From Solanum dulcamara (lineage: Eukaryota > Streptophyta > Magnoliopsida > Solanales > Solanaceae): DNA of 64,000 nucleotides. Shown one piece after another: positions 34,081 to 42,739 of the stretch (position 1 is its first letter; every line of letters begins with the position of its first letter). The position numbers and the translations under genes are program-made. The notes below the pieces were generated by a model. That model searched no databases, was not told the DNA's origin, and saw nothing but the letters and a program-made list of their open reading frames with translations. The stretch lies in the NCBI RefSeq assembly GCF_947179165.1, contig NC_077240.1:60361501-60425500 (forward strand). The letters run 5' to 3'.

Positions 34081-37000
34081 TGATGAATACAATATGCTGG
34101 AATGCAAGGAGTATTGATACTCAAGGTGCCTTGGATAGACTCCAAAAACTCAAGGATTATCACAATTTAACTATGCTGGCAATCCTGGAACCATTTGCTA
34201 ATCAATCACATCTTAACCACTACAGAATTCAGCTGAGAATGGACAGTGCCATTCATAATCCCAATAACAAGATTTGGTTGTTTTGGACTAAGGATGTGGA
34301 CTGCACTATTGTAGACCAAGATGAACAACAGTGTACTTGTGAAATCAAACATGTGGCTAATCCTAATTCTCATATTATTACATTTGTTTATGCCAAGTGT
34401 AAGGATTACCTGAGAAGAACTCTTTGGGATAAAATGCTGCAGTATGCTGACACAGACAAGCCATGGTGCATTATGGGAGACTTTAATGTGATCACTGATG
34501 TTGATGAAAAACTAGGAGGACAACCACACAACATGAACAAAAGCTTAGAGTTCATAAGTGTAATTGAGGCATGTGGTCTCACTGATCTGGGATTCCATGG
34601 GCAGAAATTTACATGGTGCAACAACAGGGACATGGAAGTTAGAATTTGGAAGAGACTGGACAGGGCCATGGTGAATGATAGGTGGTTAGAGATGATGCCC
34701 ATGACTACTGTGGCTCATCTTGCTTCAACAGGTTCAGATCACTCCCCCCTATTACTTGAATGTAAGGAGACTCACAGTAATCCTATCAAATACTTCAAGT
34801 TCCTCAACTGTTGGGTGGATAATGAGACTTTCCAGTACACTGTTAGAGTCTGTTGGGAAAGACCAGTAGAGGGTAATCCAATGAGAATATTCCACTTGAA
34901 ACTTAAGAGGGTGTCTAACACCCTTAGTAGCTGGTCAAGGCAACAGTATGGGGACATATATGAAGCTGTCAAAGAGTTTGAAGAGAAGGTAAAGCAAGCT
35001 GAAGTTGATCTCATCCAAGACAAGTCTGAGGATAACAAGATCAAGCTGAATCTTGTGAATGCTCAGTACATTAAATACTTAAAGACTGAACAATCCATCC
35101 TTAAACAAAAAACTAAGCTTCAGTGGTTTAAGGAGGGAGATGCCAATTCCAAGTACTTTCATGCTATTATTAGAGGAAGGAGAAGAAGATTATTCATCCA
35201 TCAGATTACTGATGAACAGGATAATACTATTCAAGGTGATCAGAATATAGCTACTGCTGCATGTGACTACTTTGAGAAGATATTTACTGGTAAGGATGAT
35301 GCTATCAATGAAGATATCCTCAGATGTATCCCCAAATCCATCACAGATAATCAAAACCAAGCTCTTAATGCTATGCCAACTAAAGAGGAGCTGAAAGAAG
35401 CTGTTTTTTCCCTCAGTGATGTATCTGCTGCAGGTCCAGATGGTTTTAATGGCAAGTTCTTCCAAACTTGCTGGGATATCATCAGTGAAGACTTATTCAA
35501 TTTGGTGAAATACTTTTTTTGTGGGCATTCTATTCCCAAGTTCATCTCACATGCTTGTTTGGTTCTACTCCCAAAAGTAGATCATCCTAATAAGTTATCA
35601 GATTTCAGGCCTATATCACTAAGTAACTTCACCAATAAAGTTATTTCAAAGATCCTATGTCTCAGACTTGCTCCTATTCTTCCTCAACTGATCTCTGAAA
35701 ATCAGTCAGGTTTTGTTAAGGGAAGAAGTATAGCTGAAAACATAATGTTGGCACAGGAAATCACTCATAGCATTAAAAAACCAAAGATGGGAGATAATGT
35801 TGTGATCAAATTAGACATGGCCAAAGCCTATGACAGGGTGTCCTGGTCATTTATATGTCTAGTCATGAGAAGGTTTGGATTTGGAGAAGGATTTATTGAC
35901 ATGGTTTGGAGACTTATGGCTAATAACTGGTATTCAGTTATTGTGAATGGAGGTAGGCATGGTTTCTTCCACTCTACAAGAGGCCTCAAACAGGGAGATC
36001 CATTATCCCCAGCCCTATTTATTTTAGGTGCTGAGGTACTATCAAGAATGCTCAATAATCTTCATCAACACCATTTGTACAAAGGTTTCCACATGGAGAA
36101 GAAAGGTCCATTGATTAATCATTTGAGCTTTGCTGATGATATAATCATTTTCACTTCAACATGTAGTAACTCTCTCAAGCTGATCATGAAGACACTGGAA
36201 GTGTATGAACAGACTTCAGGCCAGCTTATTAACACACAAAAGAGTCAGTGCATGATCCCTCTGAATACTGATCCTGAGATCACTGAAAGGGTCACTTCTA
36301 CCACTGGTTTCAAAACAACTCATGGCCCTATTACCTACTTGGGTTGCCCCTTATATATTGGAGGTCAAAGGATCATATACTTTACTAGTATGGTGTCCAA
36401 AGTAACATCCAGAATTAGAGGATGGCATACCAAAATTCTCAGTTATGGGGGGAGAGCTGCTCTTGTGAAGTATGTGTTGCAGTCCCTCCCAATTCATCTC
36501 TTATCTGCTGTGATTCCAACTGCCACTACACTCAAACAAATAAAGTCCCTAATAGCAAATTTTTTTTGGGGATGGGACAAAGAAAAAAGAAAATACCATT
36601 GGGCATCATGGGAGACCCTCAGCTACCCAACAGATGAAGGAGGTGTTGGCATGAAAAATCTGAAAGATGTCTGCCTAGCAATGCAATATAAACAATGGTG
36701 GAATTTTAGGTCTAAGAAGACTCTATGGGGGAGCTTTCTGAGGGCCAAGTATTGCCAAAGGGCAAATCCAGTAATCAAGAAATGGGACACTGGTCAATCA
36801 ATTATGTGGAAACACATGATGACAAACAAAGCTGAGATTGAGCCTCATATACAGTGGCACCTTAACTCAGGCTCTTGCAGCTTTTGGTGGGATGATTGGT
36901 TAGGAATTGGCCCCCTAGCTTATCACAAAGACTGTCTACCTAGACTTAACAATACCACTGTCTCCAAGTTCCTGAAGAATGGAGAATGGGATGAAGAGAA

Positions 37001-38240
37001 GGTGAGGCAACATGCACCACAGCATCTGATACAGAAGATTCTAAATGTTTCCTTCAAGTACCAACCTGACCTCCCAGATACAGCCTACTGGAAGCTGAAT
37101 TCAGATGGAAACTTTACATGTGCTTCAGCTTGGAACCAAATCAGGCCTAAAAGGAACAAAACCATGACAGACAATAATATATGGCACAAGAATATACCCT
37201 TCAAAATATCCTTTCTTATCTGGAGAGCTCTCAGAAGCAAGTTGCCCACCAATGAAAATATTGAGCACTTTGGTCATGCAGCTGCTCAGTGTTCTTGTTG
37301 CTACAGGCCAGGATGGGATACTATAGATCACATTTTTATCTCTGGACACATGGCTAGTCACATATGGAAGTATTTTTCTGACTGTTGGGGTATACAACAC
37401 AGCAGCAACCCAATGAGGAGCAATATGATGAAATGGTGGCTGGCTAAACCAAATAATGAAGTCCATAAACTATTATTGCAAGCTACTCCTATATTTATTT
37501 GTTGGAACTTATGGAAGAACAGGTGTGCTAGTAAATATGGTGGCAAAAAGTCTAGCAGTACTAGAGTGAAATTCTCAGTCATCAAAGAACTCTACATGCT
37601 GATCTTCACAGATTTCCCTTACATTAGTTGGCCAAATGACTGGAAGGAGCTAATAGCTATGGTGGAAAGATGCAGCCATGAAATGAAAATCATCCAAGTC
37701 AGTTGGCACAAACCAGCATACCATGTGGTTAAACTGAATACTGATGGAAGTGCCTTGGATAATCCTGGAAGAATTGGAGCTGGGGGTATCCTAAGAGATC
37801 ATAAAGGAAACATCCTTTATGCATTTGCTGCACCACTTGGAATTGGTTCTAACAACCAAGCTGAGGTACAAGCTGCAGTCATAGGCATTACTTGGTGTAT
37901 TCAACATGGCTACAGCAGGGTTCTACTGGAGGTTGATTCTGAATTACTTGTGAAATGGTTAAAACAAGAGATCACATCTCCCTGGAACATCAGGAAATAC
38001 ATCACAAACCTGCAGGAGATGATCATAATGCTGGATCTCTTTCAATGTAAGCACATCTATAGGGAGGCTAATTTTGTTGCTGATACACTCTCCAAGCATA
38101 GCCACAGTGTAGATAGCATGGCTCAATTCTACAGTGTTCAACAGCTTCCTAAGGAAACAAGAGGATATTACATCCTAGACAAGATGGGGATGCCAAATTT
38201 TAGGAGGACAAAACTGAAGAGGATCAAACAACCTCCTTGA
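34080..38240 (+). CDS. LINE ORF2 polyprotein: endonuclease, reverse transcriptase, RNase H
   Basis: 1386 residues, no stop. Domain order: apurinic-type endonuclease 1-232 (CWNAR, LEP, GDFNV at about 133, SDHSPLL at about 219); reverse transcriptase about 400-770 (GPDGFNGKFF, LDMAKAYDRVSW at about 577, GLKQGDPLSPALF at about 635, FADD at about 684, the catalytic Asp pair); a zinc-binding RT-associated region about 1000-1100 (FKISFLIWRALRSKLPTNE with Cys/His); and a C-terminal plant-type RNase H about 1218-1345 (NTDGSALDNPG, NQAEVQAA, VDSELLV, REANFVADTLSK), with the D-E-D-D residues in place. All catalytic residues I can check are present, so the enzyme may work. Start: the ATG at 34080 overlaps the ORF1 stop by one base; a second ATG is adjacent. 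Confidence 0.95.
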   Translation: MMNTICWNARSIDTQGALDRLQKLKDYHNLTMLAILEPFANQSHLNHYRIQLRMDSAIHNPNNKIWLFWTKDVDCTIVDQDEQQCTCEIKHVANPNSHIITFVYAKCKDYLRRTLWDKMLQYADTDKPWCIMGDFNVITDVDEKLGGQPHNMNKSLEFISVIEACGLTDLGFHGQKFTWCNNRDMEVRIWKRLDRAMVNDRWLEMMPMTTVAHLASTGSDHSPLLLECKETHSNPIKYFKFLNCWVDNETFQYTVRVCWERPVEGNPMRIFHLKLKRVSNTLSSWSRQQYGDIYEAVKEFEEKVKQAEVDLIQDKSEDNKIKLNLVNAQYIKYLKTEQSILKQKTKLQWFKEGDANSKYFHAIIRGRRRRLFIHQITDEQDNTIQGDQNIATAACDYFEKIFTGKDDAINEDILRCIPKSITDNQNQALNAMPTKEELKEAVFSLSDVSAAGPDGFNGKFFQTCWDIISEDLFNLVKYFFCGHSIPKFISHACLVLLPKVDHPNKLSDFRPISLSNFTNKVISKILCLRLAPILPQLISENQSGFVKGRSIAENIMLAQEITHSIKKPKMGDNVVIKLDMAKAYDRVSWSFICLVMRRFGFGEGFIDMVWRLMANNWYSVIVNGGRHGFFHSTRGLKQGDPLSPALFILGAEVLSRMLNNLHQHHLYKGFHMEKKGPLINHLSFADDIIIFTSTCSNSLKLIMKTLEVYEQTSGQLINTQKSQCMIPLNTDPEITERVTSTTGFKTTHGPITYLGCPLYIGGQRIIYFTSMVSKVTSRIRGWHTKILSYGGRAALVKYVLQSLPIHLLSAVIPTATTLKQIKSLIANFFWGWDKEKRKYHWASWETLSYPTDEGGVGMKNLKDVCLAMQYKQWWNFRSKKTLWGSFLRAKYCQRANPVIKKWDTGQSIMWKHMMTNKAEIEPHIQWHLNSGSCSFWWDDWLGIGPLAYHKDCLPRLNNTTVSKFLKNGEWDEEKVRQHAPQHLIQKILNVSFKYQPDLPDTAYWKLNSDGNFTCASAWNQIRPKRNKTMTDNNIWHKNIPFKISFLIWRALRSKLPTNENIEHFGHAAAQCSCCYRPGWDTIDHIFISGHMASHIWKYFSDCWGIQHSSNPMRSNMMKWWLAKPNNEVHKLLLQATPIFICWNLWKNRCASKYGGKKSSSTRVKFSVIKELYMLIFTDFPYISWPNDWKELIAMVERCSHEMKIIQVSWHKPAYHVVKLNTDGSALDNPGRIGAGGILRDHKGNILYAFAAPLGIGSNNQAEVQAAVIGITWCIQHGYSRVLLEVDSELLVKWLKQEITSPWNIRKYITNLQEMIIMLDLFQCKHIYREANFVADTLSKHSHSVDSMAQFYSVQQLPKETRGYYILDKMGMPNFRRTKLKRIKQPP

Positions 38241-38274
38241 TTTGCATACCAATAATAGTAGTACAGAACTCCCT

Positions 38275-40425
38275 ATGTATAAATTCATAGGTAGGAGTTT
38301 TGTAAAGGGGACAATCTCCCTTACTTATTGCATTCCTAGAGCAATCAACCTACCCCTAGAGGTAAGGATTAGAATAGATAGCTTCTTTTTTCTTTTCATT
38401 CTTGCTTGTGTAGGTATCAGTAGATTTGGAAAATGGGAACCAACAATTGCAAGCCAGGCAAGGAAAGCTGTAGTGATGCAGCACAGGAACCAGCAATGGG
38501 AATCAGCAATCAGGAACCAACTACAAGTAATTAGAATCTTGCAGAATTGCTTGTATGTGTGTTTTTCTGTTGGTGGGTGCAGGTACCATAGGGAGCTGGT
38601 TCTGAGTACAACTAAGGGTCCTCTCTTGGGAGAAGCCTGCAACAACATGCAATTTAACCTCATTTACTATGGAAGTCACATGGAGCTACAAAAGAGTCTC
38701 CAGCAGCCTGTACACCTATCCTTCTTGTTTGGCTTCTTGTCACTTGTCTTTACAGGTTCAAAGTATCTCAACAAAAGAGAAGCAACAACCTGGCATGCTA
38801 GGACTTCACCAAATATTCAGCCTCTCACTAATGCTAACACCTTCCCTGCAACACCTGTAACTGAGATTCAGCAGGGTAAGATGTGCAGGGTGAGTTGCAG
38901 CAGGTGGACTTGTTCAATGCCCCCCAAACTTTGCAGGATGTTAGAATATATTATTTTGACAAGCCCCAAGAAGTTTCAGCCCAAACGGATAATTGGAGGC
39001 GTTAGGCGAGCGACATGGAAACATTCAGCTGCCTTAGGCCTAAAGAGAGGGTCTTTAGTAATTTGGACCCTCCAACTTGGGAAACAAGTCTTCAAACTTT
39101 TCAGGACTAAAGGAGAGGATACATATGCTAAATCCATAAAGTTTCAACCCAAATGGACAATTGGAGACGTTAGTCGAGCGACTTGGAAAATGATAACACT
39201 CTCCAAAGCTCTTACTGAGGTCCCTTCTTTATTGCTAGTCTGTGTACATTATTTTTTGTTTGGGCTTGTTTGTTGTATTATTGCAGGTGTCTGGAGTAAT
39301 ATATTAGCATTCTTCAACAACAAATACATAGACAAGAGCACAAAAACAACTTCCAAACACCCTGCAACCTCTAAGCTTCAGCAGGGCAGCAGGTGCAGGG
39401 TGTGGAGTAGCATGTGGACTTGTCCAATGCCCCCCAAACTTTGCAGGAAGTTAGAATATATTATTTTGACAAGCCCCAAGAAGTTTCAGCCCAAACGGAT
39501 AAATGGAGGCGTTAGGCGAGCGACATGGAAACATTCAGCTGCCTTAAGCCTAAAGAGAGGGTCTTTAGTAATTTGGACCCTCCAACTTGGGAAACAAGTC
39601 TTCAAACTTTGCAGGACTAAAGGAGAGGATATACATGCTAACTCCATAAAGTTTCAATTCAAATGGATAATTGGAGACGTTAGTCGAGCGGCTTGGAAAA
39701 TGATAACACTCTCCAAAGCTCTTACTGAGGTCCCCTCTCTATTGATAGTCTGTGTATATTATGTTTTGTTTGGGCTTGTTTGTTGTATTATTGCAGGTGT
39801 CTGGAGCAATATATTAGCATTCTTCAACAACAAATACATAGACAAGAGCACAACAACATCTTCCAAACCCCCTGCAACCTCTAAGCCTCAGCAGGGCAGT
39901 AGGTGCAGGGTAGGGAGTAACTTGTGGACTTGTCCAAAGTCTCCCAAACTTTGCAGGATGGTAGCATATATATTTTTGATAAGGCCCAAGAAATTTCAGC
40001 CAAAACGGATAATTTTAGACGTTAGGCGAGCGAGCTTGAAACAATCAGCTGTCTTAAGCTTAAAAAGGAAGAAATTTGCTAAATGGAAGCTCCAACTTGG
40101 GAATCAAGCCTTCAAACTTTGCAAGGCTAAAGTAAAGAATATATATGCAAACCTCATGAAATTTCAGCTCAAACGGATAAGTGGAGACGTTAGTCGAGCG
40201 ACATGGAAAATGCTAACAGGCTCCAAAATCCTATTTGAGATCCATTCCTCTCTACTAACCTGTATATGTCTATGCTTGTCTTTGGTTACTTGCTGTGTAT
40301 TTGCAGGTTGTTGGAGACTTACACCAACATGCTTTAACATCAAAATCATAGAGGACAACATCTGCAGCAGCTCAACACCTGCAGCAGCTCAACACTTGTT
40401 TGCTTTGTTGCTTGTCTTTGGTTGA
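38275..40425 (+). CDS. Third LINE open frame, repeat-built, unknown function
   Basis: From the ATG at 38275 the frame is open for 716 codons (it is in fact open from just after the ORF2 stop, in another frame). I recognise no family. It consists of an N-terminal part with hydrophobic runs and three 170-residue repeats (about residues 195-700), each with two copies of KFQPKRIIGGVRRATWK-type blocks and one hydrophobic segment such as FLFGLVCCIIAG. Repeats 1 and 2 are nearly identical; repeat 3 is more diverged. Because the repeat period is a multiple of three and lacks stops, the openness may be a by-product of repeat expansion, so coding is unproven. It could instead be structured 3' UTR RNA. 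Confidence 0.35.
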   Translation: MYKFIGRSFVKGTISLTYCIPRAINLPLEVRIRIDSFFFLFILACVGISRFGKWEPTIASQARKAVVMQHRNQQWESAIRNQLQVIRILQNCLYVCFSVGGCRYHRELVLSTTKGPLLGEACNNMQFNLIYYGSHMELQKSLQQPVHLSFLFGFLSLVFTGSKYLNKREATTWHARTSPNIQPLTNANTFPATPVTEIQQGKMCRVSCSRWTCSMPPKLCRMLEYIILTSPKKFQPKRIIGGVRRATWKHSAALGLKRGSLVIWTLQLGKQVFKLFRTKGEDTYAKSIKFQPKWTIGDVSRATWKMITLSKALTEVPSLLLVCVHYFLFGLVCCIIAGVWSNILAFFNNKYIDKSTKTTSKHPATSKLQQGSRCRVWSSMWTCPMPPKLCRKLEYIILTSPKKFQPKRINGGVRRATWKHSAALSLKRGSLVIWTLQLGKQVFKLCRTKGEDIHANSIKFQFKWIIGDVSRAAWKMITLSKALTEVPSLLIVCVYYVLFGLVCCIIAGVWSNILAFFNNKYIDKSTTTSSKPPATSKPQQGSRCRVGSNLWTCPKSPKLCRMVAYIFLIRPKKFQPKRIILDVRRASLKQSAVLSLKRKKFAKWKLQLGNQAFKLCKAKVKNIYANLMKFQLKRISGDVSRATWKMLTGSKILFEIHSSLLTCICLCLSLVTCCVFAGCWRLTPTCFNIKIIEDNICSSSTPAAAQHLFALLLVFG
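38850..40340 (+). repeat. Three 510-bp tandem copies in the LINE 3' region
   Basis: Landmarks recur at exact 510-bp steps: TGCAGGG at 38884, 39394 and 39904, and TTGCAGGT at 39281, 39791 and 40301. Inside each copy a block of about 50 bp with CGTTAGGCGAGCGACATGG or CGTTAGTCGAGCGACTTGG occurs twice, about 168 bp apart, giving six copies in all. Copies 1 and 2 differ by few bases; copy 3 is older. Confidence 0.93.
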
Positions 40426-40439
40426 CTTTCTTTGCTTAG

Positions 40440-41380
40440 AACCTATTTGGCACTGCTATGAGGGCTGCAGTAACCTTGGGCTTATATGGAGTAGCACACT
40501 CAGCTGGCCAACCACACTCTCTATTATCAACACACCCCAGCACCAACCTGCAGCAGACAAGGAACAAATCCAATCCACCTATGCCTTCTCTAATAACTCT
40601 AATAACACAACACTTGCAGCAGCTCCTTTCTTGCTGGTTCTTGTTTGTGGTGTAGATGCAGATGTCAGGATGAACTCATCAACATGTGTTTCCAACACCT
40701 ACATAGAGCACAGCACAGATACAACCACCAAAACAAATACCTTCACTAAGAGGCCTACACAAGGACTATGCAGAGCAGCAACTTCCTTCTGGATTTTGTG
40801 GTTGTTTGGTTGCTTGTATTTGGCTGTTTGTCTTGTTGGTTGTGTTTGTCTATGCAGGTACCTCAGCTTCACCCCCCTCCAGGAGAATGCATTGATCTCC
40901 ATGACCAGTCATTCTCAGCTTCACCAATGCAGCTGGCAGACTGCTAAAAGGACTGCAGTATCTTGGGGCTGCTTTGGAGCAGCACCCTCAGCTTGCCAAA
41001 CACATTCTCCACTACTAACACACTCCAGCAACAACTCCATCAACCTGCAGCAGACAAGAAACATATACAAGTTTGTTGGTTTTGTTATTTTGTGCAGGTG
41101 CTCCAAGAGGCCTAACCACCTCAAAACAAAGACCAACAAGCAGCCTAGGGAACCTGCAGCCACCTGCAGATTGGCAGCCTTGGATGCATTCCATCAACAG
41201 CTGCAACAGCTCCACCAACTTGCAGCAGCCAAGGAACAAATACAAGCTAATGCTACAGCAGCTTGCACACCTCTTTGGTTGAATGTATTGTTGGTCTTGT
41301 TTGGCTGTGCAGGTACAGGTCTGCAGCAACCATACATTTGGACCACCATGCAGCTACTTCCTTCCTTTCAACCTCCATAG
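40440..41380 (+). repeat. Imperfect 490-bp duplication in the LINE 3' region
   Basis: CACTCAGCTGGCCAACCACA at 40495 corresponds to CCCTCAGCTTGCCAAACACA at 40985, and GGGCTGCAGTAACCTTGGG at 40460 to GGACTGCAGTATCTTGGGG at 40950, both 490 bp apart. A third partial copy of the CAGCAGACAAGGAACAAAT block lies near 41224. The 326-codon frame across it (40400-41380) has no recognisable domain and is not called as a gene. Confidence 0.8.
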
Positions 41381-41869
41381 CTGGTAATCATGATGCTGAT
41401 ACAAAGGCACACTTCACCTGGATTTACTTGGTACGACAAGACTAAAAGGAGCAAAGATGAAAGGAATTTCCCATCCCATGCGAGATAGAAGTTTCGTATG
41501 CTTGTTCTTCTTCAATGTAGCTATGTCTGGTACGTAGCATAGTTGAATAGGACTAGTGTAGGTTACTTTTCTTTTTTCTCATGGAAGGGGAGAGTCTCCC
41601 TCATTTATGCTTTCATAGTTGAATTGTACCGGGAGGAGTCCTCTCACAGGTTTAATGCTTTCTAGTTATAGTTAGTTTCTTTTTTGTATCGGGGATGAGT
41701 TAGCCGACCTTAATAGGTTAGCCGACTTATGAACCACCATAGGATCGGAGGTAAGGTTTATGTCCCCCTCCTTGTATTTTTATTTTGATTATTTATGTTA
41801 AGGCTTGGGGGTGTTGCTTAACCCCTGACTGTGCACGAGAGGTGGGAGCCTCGTGTAGGGTCTGTTCCC

Positions 41870-41871
<2 letters not shown>
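41381..41871 (+). other. LINE 3' untranslated end
   Basis: This is non-coding and runs into TTGTATTTTTATTTTGATT, GGCTTGGGGGTGTTGCTTAA and a final GGGTCTGTTCCCG just before the poly(A). The repeated GTTAGCCGAC (41699, 41727) and the inverted-looking GGGAG/CTCCC pair near 41590-41640 could form the hairpin that ORF2 protein recognises; that is inference. Confidence 0.65.

Positions 41872-41909
<38 letters not shown>
41872..41909 (+). other. LINE poly(A) tail, 38 pure A
   Basis: An uninterrupted run of 38 A residues ends the element. Long pure tails shorten and decay quickly, so this supports recent insertion. Confidence 0.95.
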
Positions 41910-41911
<2 letters not shown>

Positions 41912-42500
41912 ACAAAGGGACGAATGAACCCAATCCTTAACAGTGCAATAATTTCACATTCACTACCATTACATCCCTTATAAATCATTATCTCATTATT
42001 GCCTATACATTGTAATCATTACTTAGTAACCATTCCTAAAAATATTATCTCCAAAATTAAATATTTTCAACGTACCGTAGCAACATTAATAGGCAATAAC
42101 TTCTAGATCCACTATAGATAATAGTAATAGGATGCCTTATATTCTATATATATATTTAGCTATATATGAAACAATGTAATTGTAGTGGCAAATTTTGTTT
42201 GTTTGCCTGCAGGCATTTTTGTTCGACAGTTCGTCCGCTGGGGTTTGTCTCCCTTTTCTTTTCTTAATTAATTATGTAATAAAAGTGACAAATATCTCTA
42301 TCTTATTTTAATAAATAAATGGTACAGAGTATTAAATAAATTATAAATTTATCCTACTAACTAAATTAATTATCTGAAGTTCCCCTTAACTAAATAACTA
42401 CAGTTATCGAATAGTCCAAAATATCCACTAAAATTTACGGGATAAATCTTTTATGAAATAAAAAGCTCTAGTACTCAAAATGACCTAATGGGTCATTACA
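41910..42500 (-). mobile_element. LTR family B, start part (U3-like), interrupted by the LINE
   Basis: On the minus strand it starts TGTAATGACCCATTAGGTC at 42500 and runs left to the LINE tail, then resumes at 30225. The first 330 bp also occur at 51078-51415. A stretch of about 70 bp (42096-42166) also occurs at 56560-56631. It is non-coding and AT-rich. Confidence 0.7.
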
Positions 42501-42734
42501 AACAAGCATGGGCATGCTATCACAATTCAAATAAAATCCAGATGCAAAATAGGTAGGCACATAGGAGAATGTAGATCCAGGATCAAATAACCCAGATGCA
42601 GGTCCATGGCAAACCGGGATGATACCTGTAATGACCGCATCAAAAGCCTCAGCCTCGGGTCTCCCTAAAAAAGCATAGCTCTGAGCTTCTCTACCACCAC
42701 CCACCTGAACCGTACCCCTTCCTCGCGGAACCAA
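42468..42734 (-). pseudogene. Gypsy protease fragment fused to LTR start
   Basis: The minus-strand frame reads EAFDAVITGIIPVCHGPASG then LFDPGSTFSYVPTYFASGF, the aspartic protease of plant chromoviruses with the DPGS active site. After MPML the reading passes directly into LTR family B (CNDPLGHFEY). The rest of the protease, RT, RNase H and integrase are therefore missing. The join looks like a deletion or recombination between protease and the 3' LTR. Confidence 0.82.
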
Positions 42735-42739
42735 AACAC

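Larger units (their letters stand above)
30226..41909 (+). mobile_element. L1-type LINE with intact ORF1 and ORF2
   Basis: The element has two long intact ORFs in LINE order (Gag-like, then endonuclease-RT-RNase H), a long 3' region and a pure 38-bp poly(A) tail (41872-41909). Flanks CACAAAAACGAA (30214-30225) and CACAAAGGGACGAA (41911-41924) look like an imperfect target duplication. It interrupts LTR family B, so it is younger than that LTR. At about 11.7 kb it is far longer than usual plant L1 elements (about 6-7 kb); the extra length is a large ORF1 and a repeat-filled 3' region. The 5' edge is inferred from the flank, so a lost 5' UTR is possible. Confidence 0.88.

Noticed and set aside
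38411..41314. Real multi-exon host gene implied by AG|GT-type sites in the LINE 3' region
   Set aside because: No donor-acceptor pairs flank conserved coding exons, and the sites lie inside tandem repeats. They are kept only as a finding on structure.
40400..41380. 326-codon frame in the LINE 3' region
   Set aside because: It spans the imperfect 490-bp duplication, overlaps the end of the preceding frame, and is Cys/Gln/Ser-rich with no domain. It is probably a by-product of repeat composition.
41872..41909. Poly(A) as the tail of a processed pseudogene
   Set aside because: The sequence before it is a LINE 3' end continuous with intact LINE ORFs.
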